A stretch of 11,345 nt of DNA, from the NCBI GenBank assembly GCA_902468045.1, contig CABQXG010000022.1:1-11345 (forward strand). The letters are read 5' to 3'. Within the stretch, counting starts at the first letter, position 1. Each line of letters starts with the position of its first letter. The stretch comes from an uncultured Collinsella sp. GTDB lineage: Bacteria; Actinomycetota; Coriobacteriia; Coriobacteriales; Coriobacteriaceae. A program made the position numbers and the translations under genes. The notes under the pieces are model-generated. The model was not told the origin of the DNA. It did not search any database and saw only the letters and a list, made by a program, of their open reading frames with translations. Below are positions 1-6,511 of this stretch, one piece after another.

Positions 1-1401
1 TCACGAGCGGGGGCTCCTATCTTTTTAGTGCCCTCGGATTGGGTCATAGTGTCTGCCGTAACGGGTCAGATGCTTGGTGGCGGAGCTGCCAATTGGACGG
101 GCACGATCGACAAAACACCAACGTCTATCGGCAAGTACGAGGGCGCCCAAGCTAAGTACATGATTGGCCTTAGATCTGAGCCGATTCAGGATGATAAGGA
201 TGCTGCTACCGCGGCTGCGTCCCTCTTCATCACGGGCAACAGTTCCAACATCCACGGTGGCGGAATCATGACTAACGGAGACGTTGTCGCCGGCGATACC
301 ACGCAGGTGAGTGTGTATCCCAAGATGAAGCTCAACGGCACTAAGGCACTGACGGGCCGCGCGCTTGATGCGGGAGAATTCAAGTTCCAGCTCTTGAAGC
401 AGAACAAGATAGGTCAGGTTCCTAGCTTTGATATTGATGGCAAATTGCAGCTCAATGGCTGCTCAAAAATTGGCGATGGGGTCACGAACAACGCTGACGG
501 TAGCTTTGCCTTTGATTTGGGCAGGGTCTACTCCGATGGCCCGGTTGTCTACTACCTAGTTGAGGATCCCGGTGACAAGCCCGTTTCTGGTGTGACTTAC
601 GACAAGACTATCTACAAGATTGAGTTTGAAACAACGGTGGCCCAGACACAGGAGGTGCTGGACATTACTTACACCTACTACTCGGTTGATAAAGTAAAGG
701 TCACTAATCTCAAGAAAAATGAGTCGAATACGATTATTCCGTCCGTCGGTAGCGATGTCTCCATTGAGATCACCGAAGGCAAAACCTTTACTAATGCATA
801 CACACCCAAGGGTTCCTGGATTCCCAAGGCGACTAAGGTCGTTGAGGGTGGCGAGATGAAGGCGTTTACGCTCGAGTTTGCGGATAACGAGGAGTTCAAA
901 AACGCTCAAGAGGTAAAGACTCAGGCCAATGGCGGTAACTCTCAGACCCTGAACCTCGTCGAAAAGATTAGTTACAAGCTTGACGACCTCACCAAGGGCG
1001 CGGACTCTACGGGCCGTGGCGCTTCCAAGACCTTCTTTTACTACGTGCACGAGAAGGACGAACACTCGACCTATCCGCATTACAAGTTTGATCCTTCGGT
1101 CTATAGGTTCAAGGTTGTGGCAACGGATAAAGCCGAAGGAAACATCGACTGTGCGGTGACCTACAGGAAGGGAACCGTTAACTCCGAAGGTACGTGGGTA
1201 GACGCCGATACCAAGGACCATGAGTTCGCCGACGACTCCACCCCCACCTTCACCAACACCTACTCCACCTCTTTGCCCCTTTCTGGTATGTCGGGCGTCA
1301 CGCTGACGTACCTTGCCGGCGCGGCGGTGCTTTGCGCTGCTGCAGCCTGGATGCACATTCGTCGCAAGGCGAATGCGAAGGGAGGCGAGCGTCGTGAATA
1401 A
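1..1401 (+). CDS. LPXTG-type pilus tip/adhesin protein, 5'-truncated by window edge
   Basis: Cell-wall or pilus surface protein, probably the tip adhesin of a sortase-assembled pilus. The frame is open to base 1, so this is the C-terminal 466 residues of a longer protein; the GTG at 28 is internal. Window residues 76-93 (FITGNSSNIHGGGIMTNG) resemble the GGG-I/N turns of beta-helix (Pmp-like) repeats. Residues about 105-269 form one Spy0128/FctA-type domain, with LTGRALDAGEFKF near its start and FTNAY at its end. Residues about 273-421 form a second, diverged copy (AFTLEF to FTNTY). These domains usually carry Lys-Asn isopeptide bonds. The C-terminus is a sorting signal: LPLSG at 425-429, a hydrophobic segment, then RRK. 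The gene overlaps the next by 8 bases and is presumably co-transcribed with it. The body is less GC-rich than the following gene. The surface-protein assignment is firm; the tip role is inferred from gene order and domains. Confidence 0.88.
   Translation, partial: SRAGAPIFLVPSDWVIVSAVTGQMLGGGAANWTGTIDKTPTSIGKYEGAQAKYMIGLRSEPIQDDKDAATAAASLFITGNSSNIHGGGIMTNGDVVAGDTTQVSVYPKMKLNGTKALTGRALDAGEFKFQLLKQNKIGQVPSFDIDGKLQLNGCSKIGDGVTNNADGSFAFDLGRVYSDGPVVYYLVEDPGDKPVSGVTYDKTIYKIEFETTVAQTQEVLDITYTYYSVDKVKVTNLKKNESNTIIPSVGSDVSIEITEGKTFTNAYTPKGSWIPKATKVVEGGEMKAFTLEFADNEEFKNAQEVKTQANGGNSQTLNLVEKISYKLDDLTKGADSTGRGASKTFFYYVHEKDEHSTYPHYKFDPSVYRFKVVATDKAEGNIDCAVTYRKGTVNSEGTWVDADTKDHEFADDSTPTFTNTYSTSLPLSGMSGVTLTYLAGAAVLCAAAAWMHIRRKANAKGGERRE
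1381..1387 (+). promoter_or_regulatory. Ribosome binding site for the MPSTG pilin (fixes its GTG start)
   Basis: GGAGGCG lies six bases before the GTG at 1394, inside the last codons of the upstream gene. It is followed by a clean signal peptide (MNKKVCSFPILFALLALLIG). This decides the start against the in-frame ATG at 1313, which would place an unrelated 27-residue extension before the signal peptide. Confidence 0.8.
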
Positions 1402-3058
1402 GAAAGTTTGCTCCTTCCCGATCTTGTTTGCGCTGCTTGCCCTCCTGATCGGCACCTGCGCGGTTGTGTTCCCCGCATCCGCGCAGGCCGCGCCGACCTC
1501 GAACGGTTCCATCACGGTGAGCGGCACCGTGGCGAGCAGCTACGACGCCTACCAGATCTTTAGCGCCAACGTCGTCGACGGCGACAGCGACGCCAAGATC
1601 GCCACCGATCTCGCCTGCGCAAGCGACGCCGTGCGTGATGCCGCGCTGCCTGTGCTGCACAGCGCCGGCATGCCCAATTCCCAGACCACCGCGCAGGAAG
1701 CTGCCGAGTGGCTCAACGCCGATTCCCACCTTACGAGCGCGCTGAGCGCACAGCTCGCTCGTTCCCTCCAGAGCTCTGACGCCGTGTCCGTGGCCCTTAA
1801 CGCGGGCACGGCGGCCGACCTGCACTGCGGCTACTGGCTCATCGTCGCCGACGACGACGCCATCTCCCAGGACGAGGCCGGCACCGCGCCGGTCATGGCC
1901 CTGGTCGGCGGCGGCGCCGTCACCGTCAAGCCCAAGGCGGCGACCCCCAAGGTTGCCAAGCATGTGCTGGAGGACAGCACCGCCGCCTGGCAGAAGGCCG
2001 CCGACGCCACGGTCGCCGACGACCTGTACTGGCGCCTCTCTGCCACGGTCCCCGCGGGCCTCGCGGCCTACGACACCTATACGGTGCAGTTCGTCGACAC
2101 CATGAGCGCGGGGCTCGACCCCTCCAAGGTCACCGCGAGCATGCGCGTGTACGTGGCGGTGGGCGCGGACGGTGGCTTCGACGCCGTTTCGGCTGGCAGG
2201 GACGGCCGCGCCGGCACCGACCCTGCGAAGGACTGGACCGACATCACGGCCCAGTGCAGGGTCTCGGTCGACGGTAAGACCTTTACCGTGCACACCGGCG
2301 ACCTCATCGCCGCGCTCGGCGGGGCCGACGCCTTTACCGCGGGCGCCCGCGTGGTCGCCGTGTACAATGCGCCGCTCAACAGCGCATGCAACCACGGCAT
2401 TGCCAAGGGAAACCCCAACGAGGTCTACCTGCGCTACCCGCGCTCTCCCTTTGCCGACCAGTCCGGCGACGCCGGCTTCACCCGCACGCCGAGCGACGAT
2501 GCGTGCGCCTACACCTGGGATCTCGCGCTCACCAAGCGCGGCAGCGATGGCGACAAGCCGCTGCCCGGGGCGGTCCTGAGCATCGCCGACGACCGCGGCC
2601 GCACGCTAGCGGCTGACGGCACGTGGGATGCAGAGGGCAAGGCCACCGTCACCACGGGCGAGGACGGTCGCGTGACCGTCTCGGGCGTGGACTCGGGCAA
2701 GCTGGAGGTCCGCGAGCTCAAGGCGCCCAAGGGCTACACCGCCTTTGAGGGCACGCGCTCCGTGACGGTCAAGGCCGAGGGCCTGGATGTCGACCAGGTG
2801 GCCGCCGCCAAACCCAAGCTCACCATCACGGCCGACTCGCCCCTGCGCGCCGACAGCGCGGACGGGTCGACGGGCAGCCTGGGGGCGTCGCTCATCAACA
2901 CGCCCACTGGCACACCCCCTAGCATTACCACCGGAGGCTTTATGCCCTCGACTGGCGATATGGCAATGTACGCCGCGGCCGCCGCAGCGGTCGCCGGAGC
3001 CGCGCTCATCGTGGTCGCGCTCCTGGTCAAGCGGGGAGGTGGCAGCCATAAAGAGTAG
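1394..3058 (+). CDS. Isopeptide-forming fimbrial protein (pilin) with MPSTG sorting signal
   Basis: Secreted pilin subunit of 554 residues, starting at GTG and overlapping the upstream stop. Signal peptide 1-32 (cleavage near AQA/AP). Residues 38-175 match the N-terminal pilin domain of the third gene (SYDAYQIFSANVVDG here, FKAYQIFKAKVVDE there). Residues about 180-360 form a D2-type fimbrial isopeptide domain, with AAYDTYTVQFVDTMSAGL and NPNEVYLRY as landmarks. Residues about 373-503 form a Cna_B/SpaA-like domain with candidate isopeptide Lys381, E-box Glu441 (LEVRELKAPKGY) and Asn502. The sorting signal is MPSTG at 517-521, not LPXTG, followed by a hydrophobic segment and KRGGGSHKE. The anchor does not resemble those of the two flanking genes. 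Five cysteines remain in the mature protein (75, 145, 288, 332, 371), which is unusual for a Gram-positive surface protein. GC is visibly higher than in the neighbours. It may be a minor or basal pilin; the role is inferred. Confidence 0.93.
   Translation: MNKKVCSFPILFALLALLIGTCAVVFPASAQAAPTSNGSITVSGTVASSYDAYQIFSANVVDGDSDAKIATDLACASDAVRDAALPVLHSAGMPNSQTTAQEAAEWLNADSHLTSALSAQLARSLQSSDAVSVALNAGTAADLHCGYWLIVADDDAISQDEAGTAPVMALVGGGAVTVKPKAATPKVAKHVLEDSTAAWQKAADATVADDLYWRLSATVPAGLAAYDTYTVQFVDTMSAGLDPSKVTASMRVYVAVGADGGFDAVSAGRDGRAGTDPAKDWTDITAQCRVSVDGKTFTVHTGDLIAALGGADAFTAGARVVAVYNAPLNSACNHGIAKGNPNEVYLRYPRSPFADQSGDAGFTRTPSDDACAYTWDLALTKRGSDGDKPLPGAVLSIADDRGRTLAADGTWDAEGKATVTTGEDGRVTVSGVDSGKLEVRELKAPKGYTAFEGTRSVTVKAEGLDVDQVAAAKPKLTITADSPLRADSADGSTGSLGASLINTPTGTPPSITTGGFMPSTGDMAMYAAAAAAVAGAALIVVALLVKRGGGSHKE
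2942..2956 (+). other. MPSTG sorting motif codons
   Basis: Codons for Met-Pro-Ser-Thr-Gly, followed by about 20 hydrophobic residues and a Lys/Arg-rich tail. This is the expected layout of a cell-wall sorting signal, with Met replacing Leu at the first position. Confidence 0.8.
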
Positions 3059-3153
3059 CTGGCAGCCCCACAGAGAGCGGGGCGAGACGTAACGAAGCAG
3101 ATGCTAAGACACAGACAGATGATGAACGATCGAATGAGAACCAACCGGAAAAC

Positions 3154-3158
3154 GGAGG
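3154..3158 (+). promoter_or_regulatory. Ribosome binding site for the LPLTG pilin (fixes its start)
   Basis: GGAGG lies eight bases before ATG 3167. The earlier in-frame ATG at 3101 has no comparable site and would add a 22-residue charged leader before the signal peptide. The 108-base gap after the MPSTG pilin has no terminator, so read-through from upstream is expected. Confidence 0.8.
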
Positions 3159-3166
3159 AAAAGAAG

Positions 3167-4939
3167 ATGAGCATGAGCAAGAACATCGCACGCCTGGCAG
3201 TAACCGCCGGCCTCACAGCAGCGCTGAGCTTTGGCGGCGTGATGGCGCCGGTGACCATGGCGTTTGCTGAGGGTACGACGGGCAGCATCACGATTAATCA
3301 GGTCGCCGAGGACAACAAGGGCAATACGTTCAAGGCCTATCAGATCTTTAAGGCAAAAGTCGTTGACGAGAAAGACAACGGCAAGGTTGCTTCCGATATT
3401 GAGTGGGCAAATAATGCTATCGGCTCCAAGGTGACCACTGCCATTACGGAATCAGCTGAGTATAAGGCACTTGTGGAGAAAGACCCCGCCAGGGGGCTCA
3501 AGAAGGGTGCCTCTGCTTCGTATGTGGCCGAGTGGCTTTCTCAAAATGTAACGGGTACCACCGCTAGCACGGCAAACAACAACGGTACGCGTGTCGCTCC
3601 TGGCGACGTGCTGTATTCGATTGCTAAAGCTGTAGCTGAAGACGGGGAGGCTGCGGGCAGCTCCTTTAAGGCAGGCGAGCAGTGGACGCGCCCGAGCATT
3701 AATGGCGATGGCTATTATCTCTTCGTGTCTGATAGTCTTACGACTCCGGCCAAGCCGAACACTGGTACCTCTCCGATCTTCGCTCTCGTTGGCGGTGATC
3801 CCGTGACGGTTACCGAGAAGACCAGCATCCCCACGGTCGAAAAGAAGATTCTCGATGACACTGCTGGGCTGGATGCTGCCAATGCCGAAGAGGGCAACTG
3901 GAAGGATAGCGGTGATGCTTGGATCGGACAGGAAATCGACTACAGGCTGACCGGTCGCGTTGCGGACAATATTGCCTCGTACAATACCTATTACTATGAA
4001 TTCCAAGATACGCTGAGTAAGGGTCTTAAGGTTGTAAAGAACTCCGATGGCTCGCCGAACGGTTTGCATGTCTATATCGTTGATAACGGCAGCAAGAAAG
4101 AGGTTATACCAGACGCTGACAAGGGTTACACGGCGACTGTGACCCCCGGTGAGACTGAGCTCCTTAATGCTTCTTTTAAAAATCTTAAGACGGTTCAGAC
4201 TACTAAAGGAGAACCGATTGAAGTTGGCGCCGCTTCCAAAGTGGTCGTGACCTACAAGGCCCAGCTCACCAGCGATGTTGAATACAAGGCTGACGGTACC
4301 ACCAATGAGGTCAAGCTTGTCTATTCCAACAATCCCATGACCGATGATAAGGGCACTTCTGAGTCGGACAAGGTCACTGACTACGTCTTTGGTCTCGATG
4401 TCACTAAGACTGACGCTGACCCGAACAACGCCAAGGCCGAACTCGTTGCGCGTTTTAAGGTCAAAATGACCAAGGAGGGGAACACCGATATTCCCGGTGG
4501 TGGTAAATGGCTGACGCAGGAAGGCGGACTCGCCAGCAGCGAAAATGATGCCGGAGTGTTTACGACCGAAACTAACAATGAGGTCTTTATCCCCGGTCTT
4601 GTGGAAGGCGAGTATCAGATTATCGAGAGCGAGGCGCCCGCGGGGTACAACACCATCGACCCAATTACCATTACGGTGAAGCCTAAGTACGACACGACCG
4701 GCAAGCTGACGGATCTCGTTGTGGATTCTGGATCCGATATGGCCATTGTTGAGCATAAAGCGAAACTGACTTCGACCAAGATCCCCCTCACCATCAAGAA
4801 CAAGAAGGGTTCCAACCTCCCGCTCACCGGCCTTAACGGTGTGACCTTCACTTGGATTGCTGGTGGCGCGGTGCTGTGCATTGGCGTGGCGCATCTCATC
4901 CGCAGCCGTAAGCAGGCTGAGGAGTCCGAGCAGGAGTAA
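3167..4939 (+). CDS. Isopeptide-forming fimbrial protein (probable backbone pilin) with LPLTG sorting signal
   Basis: Secreted pilin of 590 residues. Signal peptide about 1-34 (cleavage near AFA/EG). The N-terminal domain at 36-215 is shared with the preceding pilin. The D2-type isopeptide domain spans about 216-400: IPTVEKKILDD at its start supplies the candidate Lys, and TNEVKLVYSNNP near its end the candidate Asn. The Cna_B/SpaA-like domain spans about 405-546, with Lys414 (VTKTD), E-box Glu487 (YQIIESEAPAGY) and Asn545. LPLTG at 551-555 is followed by a hydrophobic stretch and RSRK. No classical YPK pilin motif precedes the D2 domain; EKTSIPTVEKK occupies that place and may hold the cross-linking lysine. 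The anchor closely matches that of the first gene (LPLxG, GVT, AGxAVLC), so the same sortase probably handles both. Being last before a strong terminator, with its own good ribosome site, fits an abundant shaft subunit. That role is inferred; the family assignment is firm. Confidence 0.93.
   Translation: MSMSKNIARLAVTAGLTAALSFGGVMAPVTMAFAEGTTGSITINQVAEDNKGNTFKAYQIFKAKVVDEKDNGKVASDIEWANNAIGSKVTTAITESAEYKALVEKDPARGLKKGASASYVAEWLSQNVTGTTASTANNNGTRVAPGDVLYSIAKAVAEDGEAAGSSFKAGEQWTRPSINGDGYYLFVSDSLTTPAKPNTGTSPIFALVGGDPVTVTEKTSIPTVEKKILDDTAGLDAANAEEGNWKDSGDAWIGQEIDYRLTGRVADNIASYNTYYYEFQDTLSKGLKVVKNSDGSPNGLHVYIVDNGSKKEVIPDADKGYTATVTPGETELLNASFKNLKTVQTTKGEPIEVGAASKVVVTYKAQLTSDVEYKADGTTNEVKLVYSNNPMTDDKGTSESDKVTDYVFGLDVTKTDADPNNAKAELVARFKVKMTKEGNTDIPGGGKWLTQEGGLASSENDAGVFTTETNNEVFIPGLVEGEYQIIESEAPAGYNTIDPITITVKPKYDTTGKLTDLVVDSGSDMAIVEHKAKLTSTKIPLTIKNKKGSNLPLTGLNGVTFTWIAGGAVLCIGVAHLIRSRKQAEESEQE
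4817..4831 (+). other. LPLTG sorting motif codons
   Basis: Codons 551-555 (Leu-Pro-Leu-Thr-Gly) precede a hydrophobic span and a basic tail. In class C sortase systems the enzyme cleaves between Thr and Gly and joins Thr to a lysine of the next pilin. Confidence 0.88.
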
Positions 4940-5039
4940 CGCTCGCTCACCCATCCCTTTGGCAGGTGGGATGTGATGGCCATGAGACTTGCGGACACTT
5001 TTCTCGTCCATCCACGTTCTTGCTTTGCCATTCTCTTTT

Positions 5040-5076
5040 CGGGGCAGACTCCGTACTGGAGTTTGCCCCGTTTTTT
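5040..5076 (+). terminator. Rho-independent terminator of the pilin operon
   Basis: A 13-bp stem (CGGGGCAGACTCC with GGAGTTTGCCCCG, one G-U pair), a five-base loop GTACT and a run of six T. It lies 100 bases after the stop of the LPLTG pilin on the same strand. It separates pilin transcription from the regulator and sortase downstream. Confidence 0.93.
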
Positions 5077-5221
5077 GGACAACGCAGCCAGCCTCCATCG
5101 TCCGATGCGGGCTCGTTCGTCATCGCGTTTCTTGACTCGTATGAGGTTCGGATTAAGGTCCGTAGGCGCACGCGCGGTGCGGACGGTAGAAGGCAGTTGC
5201 GCCGCAACAAGCGCAAATAAG

Positions 5222-5249
5222 AATGCCCGGGGGTCGGATCCCGGGCATT
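5222..5249 (-). terminator. GC-rich hairpin, possible minus-strand or bidirectional terminator
   Basis: Perfect 10-bp arms AATGCCCGGG and CCCGGGCATT with an 8-base loop. On the minus strand the stem is followed by CTTATTTG, a moderately U-rich tail. On the plus strand only TAACT follows. No minus-strand gene upstream of it was recognised, so its client is unknown. Confidence 0.45.
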
Positions 5250-5325
5250 TAACTAAAGCTGAAAACTAGGCTACCCGCGCTCTCGTACACTTACGCGGGA
5301 TGCGTCGTTTCCTATTGACATTGTA

Positions 5326-5351
5326 TCCCGAATCGCCCCACCGATTCGGGA
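5326..5351. repeat. 10-bp inverted repeat TCCCGAATCG / CGATTCGGGA
   Basis: Perfect 10-bp arms around the 6-base spacer CCCCAC. On the plus strand ACATTTTG follows roughly, so it could be a weak terminator. It could equally be an operator about 65 bases upstream of the regulator's -10 box. Function not decided by sequence. Confidence 0.6.
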
Positions 5352-5406
5352 CATTTTGAAAACTCAAATGCGGGCTTAGGCACGAAGGGAATCTCGTCAA
5401 TTCCGA

Positions 5407-5422
5407 GAATTATGTATAATTC
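5407..5422. promoter_or_regulatory. Palindrome GAATTATGTATAATTC over the regulator's -10 box
   Basis: Perfect 7-bp arms with a 2-base centre, a geometry typical of a dimeric regulator site. It covers TATAAT at 5415-5420. Related half-sites flank it: GGAAT 5388-5392, ATTCC 5400-5404, ATTCCA 5419-5424 and TGGAAT 5433-5438. The downstream gene encodes a winged-helix protein, so autoregulation is a natural inference. Confidence 0.5.
5415..5420 (+). promoter_or_regulatory. Candidate -10 box (TATAAT) for the regulator gene
   Basis: Exact consensus TATAAT with start of transcription expected near 5427. No good -35 hexamer lies at 16-18 bases; TCGTCA at 5394-5399 is the nearest but has a 15-base spacer. 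This position makes the ATG at 5412 unlikely and favours 5451 or 5457 as the translation start. Confidence 0.5.
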
Positions 5423-5450
5423 CAATATAAACTGGAATCAAACGAAAACG

Positions 5451-6419
5451 ATGGAAATGAACGAAGCGCTAATTTACTTACAAGAAGCACTAGGCCTCTC
5501 CGCCAAGACCAAAACTTGGCCTGGATCCGCACGCTTGCCGCTGCATCTGCGGGCGATTGAGGTCCGCGCTGTTGACGCAAACGGTTTTTCGTTTTTGCTT
5601 GCAAGTTTGCCTACTGGCGTCGGGCTTCCCGAGGCTAAGAGAGTCTATAGTCAGCTAGCCTTGCGCGCGGAGACTCCTGTTGTCGTTTCGTTTCCTGATG
5701 CCGATGCACGTCAGCGCAAAGCATTGGTCGCACAAGGGATTCCCTTTGTCTGCCCGGGTAGACAGGCTTTTCTTCCATTTATGGGCACGGCCTGCACGGA
5801 GAGGGGCGGTGCCTGGTTTCGCAATCATGCGACCAAGATGTCACCCAACGCACAGGCTGCCGCAATCTGGGGAGCAGCCCAGGAGCCATATCGTCCCTAT
5901 GACCTTTGTCGTGCGCTTGGGATCTCGGCAAGCCGTGCGAGTGAGGCCATAACCGAGCTTGTCGACAGGGGTCTCGCGAGGCGCGAACGTTGCGAGCGAC
6001 GTGTCGTCGTGTTCCCTGTTGCCGTTGATCTTTTGCTCAGCGAGCACATGGCAGAGCTCTCCTCGCCTGTCTCGAAGGTCTTTTTTGCAAGGAAGACGCC
6101 GAAGATCGACTATCTTGTTGACGCCGGGGAGACGGCGCTCGCCGCGCGTTCGATGCTCGCTGCACCGGGCATGGAACAAAAGGCCGTCTTAAGAAGTACA
6201 TGGCGTCAACTGAGCGACCTCGAAGTCGCAGACGGGGAGTTGCCGGATAACGAGACGGCGATGATCCAAGTGTGGCGCTATGCGCCCGTGTTTGCCGGCT
6301 CCTCCCGTGTCGACGACATTTCGCTTGCGCTATCTTTGGCGGCAATCGACGATGAGCGAATTCAGCTCGAAGTCGATCGCATGTTTGGAAAGGAATATCC
6401 ATGGCAAGAAGCGCTGTAG
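5451..6419 (+). CDS. Winged-helix DNA-binding protein, likely partner of an AbiEii-like nucleotidyltransferase
   Basis: Cytoplasmic protein of 322 residues with three visible parts. The N-terminal domain at 1-125 contains FSFLLASLPTGVGLPEAKR and the conserved-looking stretch RQRKALVAQGIPFVCPGRQ followed by FLPFMGT. A MarR-like winged helix spans about 131-185, with DLCRALGISASRASEAITEL as helix-turn-helix and VDRGLARRE as wing. The C-terminal domain includes TAMIQVWRYAPV and VDDISLALSLAAIDDERIQ. From memory, this layout matches a family in Firmicutes and Actinobacteria annotated as MarR-like or hypothetical and encoded before an AbiEii-type nucleotidyltransferase; that could not be checked. 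The ATG at 5451 was chosen because a TATAAT box lies at 5415-5420; in-frame ATGs at 5412 and 5457 are alternatives and none has a strong ribosome site. Its 3' end overlaps a short coupled frame at 6401. It may repress its own promoter or neighbouring pilus genes (inferred). Confidence 0.75.
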   Translation: MEMNEALIYLQEALGLSAKTKTWPGSARLPLHLRAIEVRAVDANGFSFLLASLPTGVGLPEAKRVYSQLALRAETPVVVSFPDADARQRKALVAQGIPFVCPGRQAFLPFMGTACTERGGAWFRNHATKMSPNAQAAAIWGAAQEPYRPYDLCRALGISASRASEAITELVDRGLARRERCERRVVVFPVAVDLLLSEHMAELSSPVSKVFFARKTPKIDYLVDAGETALAARSMLAAPGMEQKAVLRSTWRQLSDLEVADGELPDNETAMIQVWRYAPVFAGSSRVDDISLALSLAAIDDERIQLEVDRMFGKEYPWQEAL

Positions 6420-6445
6420 AAGGTCTCCAAGAATTTGGACCGTAG
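6401..6445 (+). pseudogene. Remnant start of an AbiEii-like nucleotidyltransferase gene
   Basis: ATG at 6401 lies inside the last codons of the winged-helix gene, in another frame, with AAGGAA about six bases before it. That is the arrangement of a translationally coupled second gene. It reads MARSAVEGLQEFGP and then stops at 6443-6445. The start resembles, from memory, the N-terminus of nucleotidyltransferase partners of this winged-helix family, where LQEF is usually followed by W. Here one missing T would restore EFW, but that alternative frame also closes at 6492, so more has been lost than one base. Nothing of the nucleotidyltransferase active site (GS or GGT motif and Asp residues) is present before the sortase. 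The identification is tentative. Confidence 0.4.
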
Positions 6446-6511
6446 GCGGCGTTTCGGTCCTAGCTGCGTTGTCCGGCGTGGAAGCTCGCTAATCGGCTAT
6501 TATTTGTTTAG

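Larger units (their letters stand above)
5077..5450. other. Intergenic region rich in inverted repeats, no convincing gene
   Basis: About 370 bases between the pilin terminator and the regulator start. Four elements are visible: a 10-bp-stem hairpin at 5222-5249, a 6-bp-arm repeat CCCGCG/CGCGGG at 5274-5299, a 10-bp-arm palindrome at 5326-5351, and a cluster of GGAAT/ATTCC half-sites from 5388 to 5438 around a TATAAT box. A plus-strand frame ends in TAA at 5218-5220 with a very basic tail (RRNKRK), just before the first hairpin. Its open part runs through the terminator and has no start with a ribosome site, so it is not called as a gene, although it could be a remnant. Confidence 0.7.

Noticed and set aside
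1313..1393. Upstream ATG extension of the MPSTG pilin
   Set aside because: The extension lies entirely within the anchor region of the previous gene in another frame, and the GTG at 1394 has a good ribosome site and signal peptide.
28..1401. GTG at 28 as start of the first gene
   Set aside because: The frame is open to base 1 and the residues before it join smoothly. There is no ribosome site or signal peptide, so the gene begins outside the window.
3452..5098. Very long minus-strand open frame opposite the LPLTG pilin
   Set aside because: It runs through the terminator, has no recognisable domain or ribosome site, and is the mirror of the plus-strand codon pattern. Similar long minus-strand frames at 556-1527 and 1298-2395 were dropped for the same reason.
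4966..5220. Plus-strand frame ending in a basic tail just before a hairpin
   Set aside because: It spans the pilin terminator, and no start with a ribosome site lies after it. It is possibly a remnant but not supportable as a gene.
5100..5220. Possible tRNA in the spacer (GGTTCG-like segment near 5145)
   Set aside because: No acceptor stem, anticodon arm or CCA-compatible end could be paired.
5315..5320. Perfect TTGACA as a -35 box
   Set aside because: No -10-like hexamer lies 16-18 bases downstream, where a palindrome is found instead.
5412..5450. ATG at 5412 as start of the winged-helix protein
   Set aside because: It overlaps the best -10 box, and the 13 extra residues look like non-coding sequence. 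It remains possible if transcription starts further upstream.
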